Shown: positions 26,246-35,323 of the stretch, in pieces
Numbering within the stretch: the stretch's first letter is position 1
Layout: each line of letters starts with the position of its first letter
Assembly: GCA_947495555.1 (NCBI GenBank)
Contig: CANLZI010000001.1
Span: 348,861 to 412,860 of the forward strand
Reading direction: 5' to 3'
Origin: an uncultured Erythrobacter sp.
GTDB taxonomy: Bacteria > Pseudomonadota > Alphaproteobacteria > Sphingomonadales > Sphingomonadaceae
Length of the DNA: 64,000 bases
Program-made: the position numbers and the translations under genes
The notes under the pieces: model-generated
Seen by the model: the letters and a program-made list of their open reading frames with translations, nothing else
What the model was told of the DNA's origin: nothing
Database searches by the model: none

Positions 26246-26366
26246 CAGACCCCTCACTCTTGCCCATGGTATCCGCTGAAAACGTATTCTTAGCAAGAAC
26301 CTTGCTCTCCGCGCTCGAATTCGCCAGAGCTTGCCGTAACGTCAAGGAAAAGGATTCCGACCGCCG

Positions 26367-27782
26367 ATGCCTATCGAAATCAAGATGCCCGCATTGTCTC
26401 CCACTATGGAAGAGGGGACACTCGCCAAATGGTTGATCAAAGTCGGTGATGAAGTCAGCTCTGGCGACATCATGGCCGAGATCGAGACCGACAAAGCCAC
26501 GATGGAATTTGAAGCGGTTGATGAAGGCACAATTGCTCAGATCCTGATCGACGAGGGCTCTGAAAATGTGGTCGTTGGAACGGTGATCGCTGTTCTGGCG
26601 GAAGAGGGCGAAGATGCAGGTGCTGCAACAGCAAAGGCGACTCCAACGCCAAGTCCTGCTCATGCACCAGCGGCTGAAGCGGATGGGCCTGCGGCGACAC
26701 CCAGCGCGCGAAAATTGGCTGAGGCAAATGGCATCGATTTAAACACCATCGAGGGCACGGGCCCCGGCGGTAAGATTACCAAAGGTGACGTTGAGGCGGC
26801 AGGTGGCGGCTCGGCTCCGGCTCCAGCAGCGCCTGCAGCCGCTGCTTCTCCAGCACCCGCAGCCGCACCGGCAAAATCGGACGGTAGCCGTATCATCGCC
26901 TCGCCTCTGGCCAAGCGAATTGCCGAGCAAAAGGGCCTCGATCTTTCCACCATCAGCGGCAGCGGTCCAAATGGCCGGATTGTGAAAGCCGATGTTGAGA
27001 ATGCAGAACCGGGCGCTGCCCCGGCCAAAACTGCGGCAGCTCCTGCTGCAGCGGCTGCGGCAACGCCATCTGTCTCTCCTGATGACGGTGGTGCGCCCTA
27101 TGAAGAGCAGAAGCTCAACAATGTGCGCAAGGTTATCGCCCGCCGCCTGACCGAGGCGAAACAGCAGGTCCCGCATATATATCTGACGGTGGATGTAAGG
27201 CTCGATGCCTTGCTGAAGCTGCGTAAGGAACTGAACGCATCGCTTGAAGCTGATGGCGTGAAGCTGTCGGTCAACGACCTTATCATCAAGGCCTTGGCCC
27301 GTTCGTTGCAACGCGAGCCGCAGTGCAATGTCAGTTTCCAGGGCGATGTGATGCATCAATATTCACGGCAGGATATCTCTGTCGCGGTGGCTGCACCTTC
27401 GGGTTTGATCACACCCATCATCAAAGACGCTGGCCGCAAGGGTCTGGCCGAAATCTCTACCGAGATGAAAGAGCTGGCTGGCAAGGCGCGCGATGGCAAA
27501 CTGCAACCGCACGAATATCAAGGTGGCACGGCATCGCTGTCCAACCTTGGCATGTTTGGCACCAAGCAGTTCGATGCGGTTATCAATCCGCCGCAGGGCA
27601 TGATTTTGGCTGTAGGTGCGGGCGAGCAACGACCCTTTGTGGTCGACGGCGCGCTGCAAGTCGCCACCGTAATGAGCGTCACTGGCAGCTTTGACCACCG
27701 GGCAATTGATGGCGTGGACGGAGCCAAACTGCTCGACCAATTCCGCAGCCTGATCGAAAATCCGATGGGGTTGGTGGTTTAA
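26367..27782 (+). CDS. pdhC: Pyruvate dehydrogenase E2, dihydrolipoamide acetyltransferase, with two E3-binding domains
   Basis: E2 core of the pyruvate dehydrogenase complex, moving acetyl groups from lipoate to CoA. Residues 1-79 are one lipoyl domain with the lipoate Lys43 in ETDKATM. Two peripheral subunit-binding domains follow: residues 110-145 ([28 protein letters not shown]) and 175-211 ([29 protein letters not shown]). Ala/Pro-rich linkers separate the parts. Residues 245-471 are the catalytic trimer domain ending with DHRAIDG. One binding domain is usual, so the second is notable. The lpdA gene follows; the E1 genes are not next to it. Confidence 0.95.
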   Translation: MPIEIKMPALSPTMEEGTLAKWLIKVGDEVSSGDIMAEIETDKATMEFEAVDEGTIAQILIDEGSENVVVGTVIAVLAEEGEDAGAATAKATPTPSPAHAPAAEADGPAATPSARKLAEANGIDLNTIEGTGPGGKITKGDVEAAGGGSAPAPAAPAAAASPAPAAAPAKSDGSRIIASPLAKRIAEQKGLDLSTISGSGPNGRIVKADVENAEPGAAPAKTAAAPAAAAAATPSVSPDDGGAPYEEQKLNNVRKVIARRLTEAKQQVPHIYLTVDVRLDALLKLRKELNASLEADGVKLSVNDLIIKALARSLQREPQCNVSFQGDVMHQYSRQDISVAVAAPSGLITPIIKDAGRKGLAEISTEMKELAGKARDGKLQPHEYQGGTASLSNLGMFGTKQFDAVINPPQGMILAVGAGEQRPFVVDGALQVATVMSVTGSFDHRAIDGVDGAKLLDQFRSLIENPMGLVV

Positions 27783-27826
27783 CACCCACGCATTCGTGCA
27801 ATTTTTGAAAGTCTCTAGAGAGTATC

Positions 27827-29239
27827 ATGGCTGACAATTCTTACGACGTTATCGTGCTGGGCTCTGGTCCTGGTGGCTATGTGGCAGCAATCCGTTGCGC
27901 GCAGCTGGGCCTCAAAACGGCAATTGTTGAGCGCGAGAATCTGGGCGGAGTATGCCTCAACTGGGGCTGTATCCCGACCAAAGCCTTGCTCCGCTCTGCC
28001 GAGATATTCCACTATATGCAGCATGCCGGTGATTATGGCCTGAAAGCGCAGAAGATCGAGGCTGATCTGGAGGCGGTTGTGAAGCGTAGCCGCGGTGTTG
28101 CCAAGCAGCTCAATCAGGGCGTCACGCATCTGATGAAGAAGAACAAGATCACCGTTCACATGGGCGAGGGCACGCTAACCAGCCCCACCACTTTGACGGT
28201 TAAAGGCGACAAGGGTGAGGAGAAGCTCTCAGCCAAGCATGTTATCGTCGCAACCGGAGCGCGGGCGCGCGATTTGCCGTTTGCTCCGGCTGATGGGAAG
28301 CGCATTTGGACCTATCGCACTGCCATGACACCGCCCGAAATGCCCAAGAAGCTGCTGGTTATCGGTAGCGGTGCCATCGGGATTGAGTTTGCCAGTTTCT
28401 ACAATGACATGGGCGCGGAAGTGACAGTTGTCGAAATGCTCGAACGAGTGGTTCCGGTCGAGGATAAGGACGTGTCGGAATTCCTCGAAAAGTCGCTCAA
28501 AAAGCAGGGTATGAACATCCTGACCGGCGCAGGTGTCGATGCGTTGGAGGCGACGGCCAAGGGCGTAGAGGCCAAGATCAAAGACAAAGCTGGCAAGATT
28601 GCCGAGCATGACTTTACCCATGCGATTGTGGCGATAGGCATCCAGCCCAACACCGAGAATATCGGCCTTGAAAAGCTTGCCGAAATGGACCGCGGGTTTG
28701 TCCAGATCGACCCCTATGGCCGCACCAAATCAAAAGGCCTGTGGGCGATTGGTGATTGCACTCCCGGTCCATGGTTGGCGCATAAGGCCAGCCACGAAGG
28801 TGTGACCGCGGCAGAAGCCATCGCGCAGGAATTGGGCAATAAGGATGTTCATCCCCACGTGTTGGACCGCAACAACATCCCGGGCTGCACCTATTGCCAT
28901 CCGCAAGTCGCCTCGGTCGGCATGACTGAAGAGAAGGCGAAAGAAGCTGGCTATTCTGTCAAGGTTGGAAACTTCCCCTTCATGGGCAATGGTAAGGCGA
29001 TCGCATTGGGCGAGGCTGAAGGCTTCATCAAAACCGTGTTTGACGCCAAAACAGGCGAACTCTTGGGCGCGCATATGATCGGTGCCGAAGTTACCGAGCT
29101 GATCCAGGGCTACACCTTGGGCAAACAGTTGGAGACAACTGAAGCAGAGCTGATGCAAACTGTGTTCCCACACCCTACATTGTCGGAAATGATGCATGAA
29201 AGCGTGCTTGGTGCCTATGGCAAGGCGCTTCATATCTGA
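27827..29239 (+). CDS. lpdA: Dihydrolipoyl dehydrogenase (E3)
   Basis: Flavoenzyme that reoxidises dihydrolipoamide in the pyruvate dehydrogenase and related complexes, giving NADH. The FAD-binding start is DVIVLGSGPGGYVAAIRCAQLG, and the redox disulfide is in GGVCLNWGCIPTKAL (Cys46 and Cys51 region). The NAD domain has VIGSGAIGIEFASFY, and the dimer domain has the catalytic pair in VFPHPTLSEMMHE (His-x4-Glu). At 470 aa it is full length. It directly follows pdhC with a 44-base gap, consistent with co-expression. Confidence 0.96.
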   Translation: MADNSYDVIVLGSGPGGYVAAIRCAQLGLKTAIVERENLGGVCLNWGCIPTKALLRSAEIFHYMQHAGDYGLKAQKIEADLEAVVKRSRGVAKQLNQGVTHLMKKNKITVHMGEGTLTSPTTLTVKGDKGEEKLSAKHVIVATGARARDLPFAPADGKRIWTYRTAMTPPEMPKKLLVIGSGAIGIEFASFYNDMGAEVTVVEMLERVVPVEDKDVSEFLEKSLKKQGMNILTGAGVDALEATAKGVEAKIKDKAGKIAEHDFTHAIVAIGIQPNTENIGLEKLAEMDRGFVQIDPYGRTKSKGLWAIGDCTPGPWLAHKASHEGVTAAEAIAQELGNKDVHPHVLDRNNIPGCTYCHPQVASVGMTEEKAKEAGYSVKVGNFPFMGNGKAIALGEAEGFIKTVFDAKTGELLGAHMIGAEVTELIQGYTLGKQLETTEAELMQTVFPHPTLSEMMHESVLGAYGKALHI

Positions 29240-29260
29240 TGGGAAGTTTGAGGAGTAAGA

Positions 29261-31117
29261 ATGGCTGATTTTCTACTCCTTGCTTTCATCCTGCTGGTTG
29301 CCGGCGTTGTCTCGGTTCCGATAGCCACCCGCTTTGGCTTGGGTTCCGTGCTCGGCTATTTGCTGGCGGGCATGGCCATTTCGCCATTGCTCGGCTTCCT
29401 TCGCGTCGATGTTATCCAGCTTCAGCATTTTGCCGAGTTTGGCGTGGTGATGATGCTGTTCATCATCGGGTTGGAGTTGGAGCCCAAGCGCCTGTGGCAG
29501 ATGCGCAAACGCCTGATCGGGTTGGGCGGCGGACAAGTCCTGCTCACCACATTGGTGATCGGCGGCATTTCTTTGCTAAGCGGGATGGATTGGCGAACCG
29601 CACTGGCGGTTGGGATGATCCTGGCGCTGTCCTCGACCGCAATCGTTTTGCAAACCCTGGAGGAAAAGGGCTGGCTCAAGCGGCAAGGCGGAGAGGCCAG
29701 CTTCTCTGTCCTGCTGGTGCAAGACGTTGCAGTGATTTTCATTCTTGCGCTGCTGCCATTGCTGGCCTCACCCGATTTGCTCGCAGCAACCGCGCAGCAT
29801 GCCGGTGAAGATGCAGCGCATGATCCCAGCCTTGTCGATGGATTGCCTGCATGGCTGTCTGGCCTCATCACCTTGGGATCGGTTGGTTTGGTCGTTTTGA
29901 TCGGAACCTATCTCACCCGCCCGATATTTCGGTTCATCGCCTCGGCAGGCTTGCGCGAGTTGTTCACCGCCGCGGCCTTACTGTTCGTTATTGGCATCGC
30001 CTTGCTGATGCTGCTGGTGGGTTTGTCGCCTGCTTTGGGAGCCTTCATTGCGGGGGTGGTGCTGGCCAACAGCGAGTACCGGCACGAGCTTGAGGCCGAC
30101 ATTAGCCCGTTTAAAGGCCTGCTGTTGGGCCTGTTCTTTATCACCGTGGGCGCCGGGATCGATTTTGCGCTGGCATTTGACATGGCCGGTTCCGTCTTGT
30201 TCTGGACGGCGGTCTTGATGGTCAGCAAGATGGCCGTGCTGTTTGTCATTGGTAAAGCCTTCAATCTGAAAAAGCAGGACAGTTGGCTGTTTACGCTGGG
30301 ACTTGCTCAGGCGGGCGAATTTGGTTTTGTGCTGATCAGCTTTGCCTTGGGCAGCGCGGTTCTATCCGAAGAAATGGGCAATTTGCTGCTGTTGGTGGTG
30401 GCGTTCTCGATGTTGCTGACGCCGCTGTTCTTCATCATTTACGATAAGCTGGTGGCACCGCGCTATGCTCGGGCCGGTGCACGTGAAGCCGACACGATCG
30501 ATGAAAGCAATGACATCATTTTGGCTGGGCGAGGGCGCGTTGGCGGGATCGTCGACCGTGTGCTGGATGCTGCTGGCTATAAAGCGACGGTCATTGATTA
30601 CGACTCGCGCCATATCGAGCAGTTGAAGAAATTCGATGTGCGCAGCTATTTCGGGGATGCGACCCGGCCTGATTTGTTGGAAAGCGCCGGAATAGCCAAT
30701 GCAAAATTGCTGATCGTCGCGCTCGACGAGAAGGAGCAGATCAACAAGCTGGTTGGCTATGTCGCCAAGGCATATCCCGATGTTCATATCACCGCGCGGG
30801 CGATTGACCGTGACCATGTCTACCAATTGTGGTCGCTGGGTTGCCGCGACATCATCCGCGAAACCTATGATGGGTCGCTCAGAATTGGACGATCGGTTTT
30901 GGAGGCACTGGGGCACGATCGCCAATCGGCCCAGGCCATGGTCGATGCTTTTCAGGAAATGGATCGTCAATCGATGGTCGAGGTGGCTGACCTGTACCGC
31001 TTGGACATCCCCGTTTGGGACAACGAACCTTTGATGAACCGCATAATGGAGTTGCGGAAAGTCTGGGATCCAAAGCTGCGCGAACAGATGGACGACATAG
31101 TCAAGCGCGGGAAATAG
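29261..31117 (+). CDS. Kef-type K+/H+ antiporter (CPA2 family) with TrkA-N domain
   Basis: The N-terminal 380 residues carry about 12 hydrophobic helices with LGYLLAGMAISPLLG and GLSPALGAFIAGVVLANSEYRHE, typical of the cation:proton antiporter-2 family. Residues 405-530 form a Rossmann TrkA-N (KTN) domain with IILAGRGRVGGIVDRVLDAAGY. This domain arrangement matches KefB/KefC potassium efflux proteins, but no glutathione-specific feature or KefF/KefG partner is visible. It follows lpdA by 21 bases, and a hairpin terminator ends the unit. Confidence 0.9.
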   Translation: MADFLLLAFILLVAGVVSVPIATRFGLGSVLGYLLAGMAISPLLGFLRVDVIQLQHFAEFGVVMMLFIIGLELEPKRLWQMRKRLIGLGGGQVLLTTLVIGGISLLSGMDWRTALAVGMILALSSTAIVLQTLEEKGWLKRQGGEASFSVLLVQDVAVIFILALLPLLASPDLLAATAQHAGEDAAHDPSLVDGLPAWLSGLITLGSVGLVVLIGTYLTRPIFRFIASAGLRELFTAAALLFVIGIALLMLLVGLSPALGAFIAGVVLANSEYRHELEADISPFKGLLLGLFFITVGAGIDFALAFDMAGSVLFWTAVLMVSKMAVLFVIGKAFNLKKQDSWLFTLGLAQAGEFGFVLISFALGSAVLSEEMGNLLLLVVAFSMLLTPLFFIIYDKLVAPRYARAGAREADTIDESNDIILAGRGRVGGIVDRVLDAAGYKATVIDYDSRHIEQLKKFDVRSYFGDATRPDLLESAGIANAKLLIVALDEKEQINKLVGYVAKAYPDVHITARAIDRDHVYQLWSLGCRDIIRETYDGSLRIGRSVLEALGHDRQSAQAMVDAFQEMDRQSMVEVADLYRLDIPVWDNEPLMNRIMELRKVWDPKLREQMDDIVKRGK

Positions 31118-31123
31118 AAACCC

Positions 31124-31149
31124 GGTCTCTAGAGCCGAAGGCTCAGACC
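31124..31149. terminator. Bidirectional hairpin between the Kef gene and tRNA-Ser
   Basis: GGTCT (31124-31128) pairs with AGACC (31145-31149), and inside it GAGCC (31132-31136) pairs with GGCTC (31140-31144) around a 3-base loop. The two flanking genes point towards it, so it can end both transcripts. Confidence 0.6.
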
Positions 31150-31158
31150 TGGGTGTGA

Positions 31159-31248
31159 TGGCGGACAGTCAGGGATTCGAACCCTGGAAGGGCTTGCACC
31201 CTTGCTGGTTTTCAAGACCAGTGCATTCGACCACTCTGCCAACTGTCC
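31159..31248 (-). tRNA. tRNA-Ser (anticodon UGA)
   Basis: On the minus strand the acceptor GGACAGT at 31248-31242 pairs with ACTGTCC at 31169-31163. A D-stem GCA/TGC, an anticodon stem CTGGT/ACCAG with loop CTTGAAA (anticodon TGA), and a class II variable arm follow. The T arm is CAGGG-TTCGAAT-CCCTG. Discriminator G (31162) and an encoded CCA (31161-31159) end it. The long variable arm and the UGA anticodon identify a serine tRNA. Confidence 0.95.
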
Positions 31249-31337
31249 GCTCGGAAAGTGCAGCTAGCGTGTGTTTTTCAATCTGTCACCCACATTGGCC
31301 ATTTCCGGTTCATAAAATTTGTGAGACAAGGCTGATC

Positions 31338-32390
31338 ATGACCTCAAGAACGCTATTATTGTCTGTTTTCGGCGCATTTTTCGCAATTTCTGCTGCCCCC
31401 GCCAATGCTCAAGTGGAAGTGAGCCGAATAGGCGAGCAGAGCGCGAATCTGTCTTATGACGCCTATCTGCAATTGTTGATTGCGCGGGCGCGGGCCGAAG
31501 GTGTGAGCGAACCAACCCTGCGGCGCATGACCGCTGGGCTGACGCCCAACCAACGTGTAATCCAGCTTGATCGTGGCCAACCCGGAAAGCCGACGCGCCG
31601 GGGTTATCCTGACTTGGCGCCCTATATAGCCAAGCATGTGAACAGCGTGCGCATCCGCAATGGCCGGACGGAATTTTCAAATTATCGGTCAGCCTTGTTG
31701 CGAGCAGAGAATGAGTATGGCGTCCCAGCTGAGATCATTCTGGCGATTTTTGGCCACGAAACCAGTTACGGCCGGATCAAAGGCGGCTTTGACCTGTCAC
31801 GTGCCTTGTCAACGCTGGCATGGGAAGGCCGTCGCCGTGAATTGTTCGCGGGAGAATTCGTCGCGCTGATGAAAGTGGCCGACAAAGGCTATTCGCGTAA
31901 GACGCTAACTGGCAGCTATGCTGGCGCATTTGGCAATCCGCAATTCCTGCCCAGCGTTTACCTGCGCCTTGCCACCGATGGCGACGAAGATGGGCGGGCG
32001 GACATTTTCAACAATCGGGCAGACACCTTTGCCTCCATTGCCAGCTATTTTGTCGATGCTGGCTGGCGCAGTGGTCAGCCGTGGGGCGTAAGAGCTTATG
32101 TCCCGCGCGGCTTTGATGTTGATGCCTATAAGACAAAACTTGTCGCGCCGGTGTGTCCACGCGTGCACGAAAGGCACAGCCAATGGAAGTCGGTAAAAGA
32201 ATGGCGCGCTTTGGGCATCCAGCCACAGCGCCCGTTGGCTGAAGATGTGATGACAACGCTGTTTCAGCCCGATGGCCCAGGAACGCCCGCTTGGTTGCTG
32301 ACCAGCAATTACCGCGTGATCTTGGAGTACAATTGCTCAAACTATTACGCCATGAGCGTTGGTTTATTGGCGGACGAAATCGCCCGATAG
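31338..32390 (+). CDS. Lytic murein transglycosylase, MltB/SLT_2 family
   Basis: A 350-residue exported enzyme that cleaves the glycan strand of peptidoglycan to 1,6-anhydro products. The signal peptide ends in ANAQVEVS. The catalytic Glu is in IFGHETSYGRI, followed by FDLSRALSTLAWEGRRRELF and GSYAGAFGNPQFLPSVYLR, the marks of the MltB (family 3) lytic transglycosylases. No lipobox is seen, so it is soluble in the periplasm. The ATG at 31338 was chosen because it begins the signal peptide; the longer frame runs through the tRNA gene. Confidence 0.9.
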   Translation: MTSRTLLLSVFGAFFAISAAPANAQVEVSRIGEQSANLSYDAYLQLLIARARAEGVSEPTLRRMTAGLTPNQRVIQLDRGQPGKPTRRGYPDLAPYIAKHVNSVRIRNGRTEFSNYRSALLRAENEYGVPAEIILAIFGHETSYGRIKGGFDLSRALSTLAWEGRRRELFAGEFVALMKVADKGYSRKTLTGSYAGAFGNPQFLPSVYLRLATDGDEDGRADIFNNRADTFASIASYFVDAGWRSGQPWGVRAYVPRGFDVDAYKTKLVAPVCPRVHERHSQWKSVKEWRALGIQPQRPLAEDVMTTLFQPDGPGTPAWLLTSNYRVILEYNCSNYYAMSVGLLADEIAR

Positions 32391-32541
32391 AGCGACCAGG
32401 CCCAACCGACCGTTTGTTGAATTCGAACGGTGGATAGCTGCCGCTCCCACTCGCAAAGTACATACGCGCAGGCTAAGACTTAGCCTCGCCGATACCTGTG
32501 GGGTTCGGCGTTGGTGTTCACGCCCGGCAGGAGCCGTCTTT

Positions 32542-33717
32542 TTGCGTTTTGGGATAGTCTTGATTGCAAGCGCCACGGCGTTGCTGGGCCTCGGTTCGGT
32601 GGCCGATGCGCGGTCTGTTCCGCGCGCTGCGATTGAGCCTGCAATCCCCACCGCAGAAGAAGTTCCGATTGTAATGTTGCTGGATTTATCCTCGGGACAG
32701 ATCCTGCATGAACGTAATGCCGATAGGCGTTTTATCCCGGCCTCCATCACAAAGGTTATGACCACCTTTCTCAGTTTTGAATTGCTGGACGAGGGCAGGG
32801 TGCAGCGCAATCAGACCTTCACCGTGCGTCCCGAGACATTCCGGGAGTGGAGCCGCAAGGGTTCTACCATGTTCTTGCCTCACGATGCGCGGGTGACATT
32901 TGATCAATTGCTGCATGGGGTAACGACAGTTTCGGCCAATGATGCGTCGGTTGTGCTGGCCGAAGGGGTGGCGGGATCGGTCGATGAATGGGCCGACATG
33001 ATGAACGCTAAGGCGCGTTCCATCGGTATGGAAAGCAGCCACTTTACCTCTCCCAATGGCTGGCCGGACGAGGGCAAGACCTTTGTCACTGCGCGGGATC
33101 TAACGATTTTGGCGCGGGCGATGATCACCAAGCATCCCGAGAAATATGCGCACTTTGTTGGCAAGCGGGAATACAGCTTTGGCGGCATTTCCCAATCCAA
33201 TCGCGACCCGTTGCTGGGCCGTGTAAAGGGGGCTGACGGGATCAAGACCGGGTTTACCAATGAAGCCGGCTTTGGCTTTGTTGGATCGGCCAAGCGCGAT
33301 GGTGTGCGCTTGGTCATGGTGGTCGGTGGCGCTGAGCGAGGCTATGTCCGCGATCGGGCTGCGCGAGCCTATATGGAGTGGGGTTTTCAGGCGTTTGATA
33401 GGCGCTTTCTGTTTGGCCGGGGCGCCATTGTGTCGACGGCCAGGGTGCAGGGCGGCGATGTCTCGGAAGTGGATTTGGTGAGCCGTGACGGTGTGAACGC
33501 CGTTATCGCCGATGGCGCCTCGGGTGATATATCTATAAGGCTGCACTATAACGGTCCGTTGAGAGCACCGATTGAACAGGGTGAAGAAGTGGCCCAATTG
33601 GAAGTTATTGTGGACGGTATGCCCACATCCAAAATTCCGCTGGTTGCTGGCCGCGATGTTGCGCGTGCGAGCGGGATTGAGCGTTTGTTCAACGGAATTG
33701 TCGGGTGGTTCTCGTGA
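32542..33717 (+). CDS. dacA: D-alanyl-D-alanine carboxypeptidase (DacA/PBP5 family)
   Basis: Low-molecular-weight penicillin-binding protein that removes the terminal D-Ala from peptidoglycan side chains. The three active-site motifs are ASITKV (Ser68-x-x-Lys71), SAND (SxN) and KTG in IKTGFTN. A C-terminal PBP5-associated domain follows from about residue 270. I chose a TTG start at 32542, eight bases after AGGAG, because a signal peptide (FGIVLIASATALLG) begins right there. The ATG at 32359 lies inside the upstream gene. The stop overlaps the tmk start as GTGA. Confidence 0.9.
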   Translation: MRFGIVLIASATALLGLGSVADARSVPRAAIEPAIPTAEEVPIVMLLDLSSGQILHERNADRRFIPASITKVMTTFLSFELLDEGRVQRNQTFTVRPETFREWSRKGSTMFLPHDARVTFDQLLHGVTTVSANDASVVLAEGVAGSVDEWADMMNAKARSIGMESSHFTSPNGWPDEGKTFVTARDLTILARAMITKHPEKYAHFVGKREYSFGGISQSNRDPLLGRVKGADGIKTGFTNEAGFGFVGSAKRDGVRLVMVVGGAERGYVRDRAARAYMEWGFQAFDRRFLFGRGAIVSTARVQGGDVSEVDLVSRDGVNAVIADGASGDISIRLHYNGPLRAPIEQGEEVAQLEVIVDGMPTSKIPLVAGRDVARASGIERLFNGIVGWFS

Positions 33718-34346
33718 GCAAAGGTAAGTTCATCGCTCTTGAAGGTGGGGAAGGGGCTGGCAAGTCCACTCAGGCCCGCCTGTTGGTCGCGGCATTGGAG
33801 GCACGCGGCATCACCGTCGATCTCACGCGAGAGCCGGGCGGAACGCCAGGAGCCGAAGCCATTCGCGAATTGTTGCTGCATCCTCCCGGAGAAGGCTGGG
33901 GAGCCGAAGCAGAGGCATTGCTGTTTGCTGCGTCGCGCTCGGACCATGTTGCCCGGCGTATTGTTCCGGCATTGGAACGCGGCGAATGGGTCATCAGCGA
34001 CCGTTTCGTCGATTCAAGCCGCGCCTATCAAGGCGGAGCAGGAGGGCTGGGTGACGAAACCATTACCGCGCTTCACCAGATTGGCAGCGATGGTCTGCGG
34101 CCAAACCTGACGATCCTGATCGAAGTTGATGCAGCGAAAACCGCGCAACGCTTGGCCGAACGCGATGGCGACGCGTCGGATGCTATTGGCGGGCGCGATG
34201 CAGCCTATCACCAAGAGGTCGCCCAATCCTTCCATGCTTTGGCCAAGAAGGATCCTGATGGCTTTGCCATCATCGATGGTTCGGGTTCCGCAGACGATGT
34301 GCACAGCGCGATTATGGCGGCCATTGATGACAGGTTGGGCCGATGA
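33714..34346 (+). CDS. tmk: Thymidylate kinase
   Basis: Phosphorylates dTMP to dTDP. The P-loop is EGGEGAGKST near the N-terminus, followed by the DR[YFH] motif region in ISDRFVDSSRAYQGG and by LTREPGGTPGAEAIR, which binds the nucleotide. At 210 aa from the GTG at 33714 it is the normal size. It overlaps dacA by four bases upstream and holB by four bases downstream. The tmk-holB pairing is widespread. Confidence 0.95.
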   Translation: MSKGKFIALEGGEGAGKSTQARLLVAALEARGITVDLTREPGGTPGAEAIRELLLHPPGEGWGAEAEALLFAASRSDHVARRIVPALERGEWVISDRFVDSSRAYQGGAGGLGDETITALHQIGSDGLRPNLTILIEVDAAKTAQRLAERDGDASDAIGGRDAAYHQEVAQSFHALAKKDPDGFAIIDGSGSADDVHSAIMAAIDDRLGR

Positions 34347-35323
34347 CCGAACCGTTTGCAGAGCAGTGGCCCAATCATGCTCAGCCGTGGCGCGAATGGC
34401 GCGAGGCTATGAACGGCCCTCGGATGCATCACGGGTGGATCTTGGCCGGCAAGCAGGGGTTGGGAAAGCGCGAATTTGCTGAACAAGCCGCTCGGGCTCT
34501 GGTCGCCGAAGAAGGCATACCGCAGCCAACCGGCAGCCATCCCGATATTGTTACACTGACGCATCTGCCCAAGGACGACAAAGAGGAAAAGAAGCGCGAC
34601 GAGGGCAAGCCCTATGAAACAAAGCGCAATATCTCCGTGGCCCAAATCCGAGGGATGCAGCAACGGCTGACCACGCGGCCAACGTTGGGTTCGCGGCGGG
34701 TCATCATCGTTGATCCGGCCGATGATATGGAGGCCTCGGCCTCAAACGCTCTGCTGAAAAGTCTGGAAGAGCCGCCCCAAGGCACATTCTTTCTATTGGT
34801 GGCGAATCGACCATCACGGTTGCTGCCGACCATTCGCTCGCGCTGCCGGGTCATGCGGTTTCCACTGATGGAAAGTGCCGAGATTGCCAGCATGTTGAGC
34901 GAATTGGCCCCGCAATCTGACGCGCGCACGCGCGAATTGGCGGTACTGTCCTGCGGAGGATCGCTGGGCGCAGCGGTCACATTCATTGAGCAGGATCTGG
35001 CACCCATCGCGGCGGTCATGCAAAGTTTGATCACGCAGGGCGATCCCTCGTTCGAACTGCGCGGCAGATTGGCCAAGGAAATTGGGCCGCGGGCAAAGCG
35101 CGAAAGAATGCAATCGGTGCTCGATCTTGCGCGGGGCACTTTGGCCGATCAGATGGGCAGAGTGGACGATGCCAATCGGGTAAATGTGATCGATGGACAC
35201 ACCGCTATGGTCGAACTGGCTGCGCAAGCTCCAACCTTCAACTTCGACCCAGGTTTGCTGGTGACAGAGATTGGCAGCTTGCTTGCTCGCGCTGCTCCGG
35301 CTAGCGAGCGCGCCAATGTCTGA
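34343..35323 (+). CDS. holB: DNA polymerase III subunit delta'
   Basis: Clamp-loader subunit. The protein contains GWILAGKQGLGKREFAEQAARALV (P-loop-like), then RRVIIVDPADDMEASASNALLKSLEEPPQGTFFLLVANRPSRLLPTIRSRC, the classic delta' core with its SRC motif, shown here in part. At 326 aa it is of normal length. No zinc-binding cysteines are obvious between P-loop and core. It overlaps tmk by ATGA and metG by 8 bases. Confidence 0.93.
   Translation: MTEPFAEQWPNHAQPWREWREAMNGPRMHHGWILAGKQGLGKREFAEQAARALVAEEGIPQPTGSHPDIVTLTHLPKDDKEEKKRDEGKPYETKRNISVAQIRGMQQRLTTRPTLGSRRVIIVDPADDMEASASNALLKSLEEPPQGTFFLLVANRPSRLLPTIRSRCRVMRFPLMESAEIASMLSELAPQSDARTRELAVLSCGGSLGAAVTFIEQDLAPIAAVMQSLITQGDPSFELRGRLAKEIGPRAKRERMQSVLDLARGTLADQMGRVDDANRVNVIDGHTAMVELAAQAPTFNFDPGLLVTEIGSLLARAAPASERANV

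Noticed and set aside
31155-31337. N-terminal extension of the lytic transglycosylase
   Set aside because: It would be translated from the tRNA-Ser gene; the signal peptide starts at 31338.
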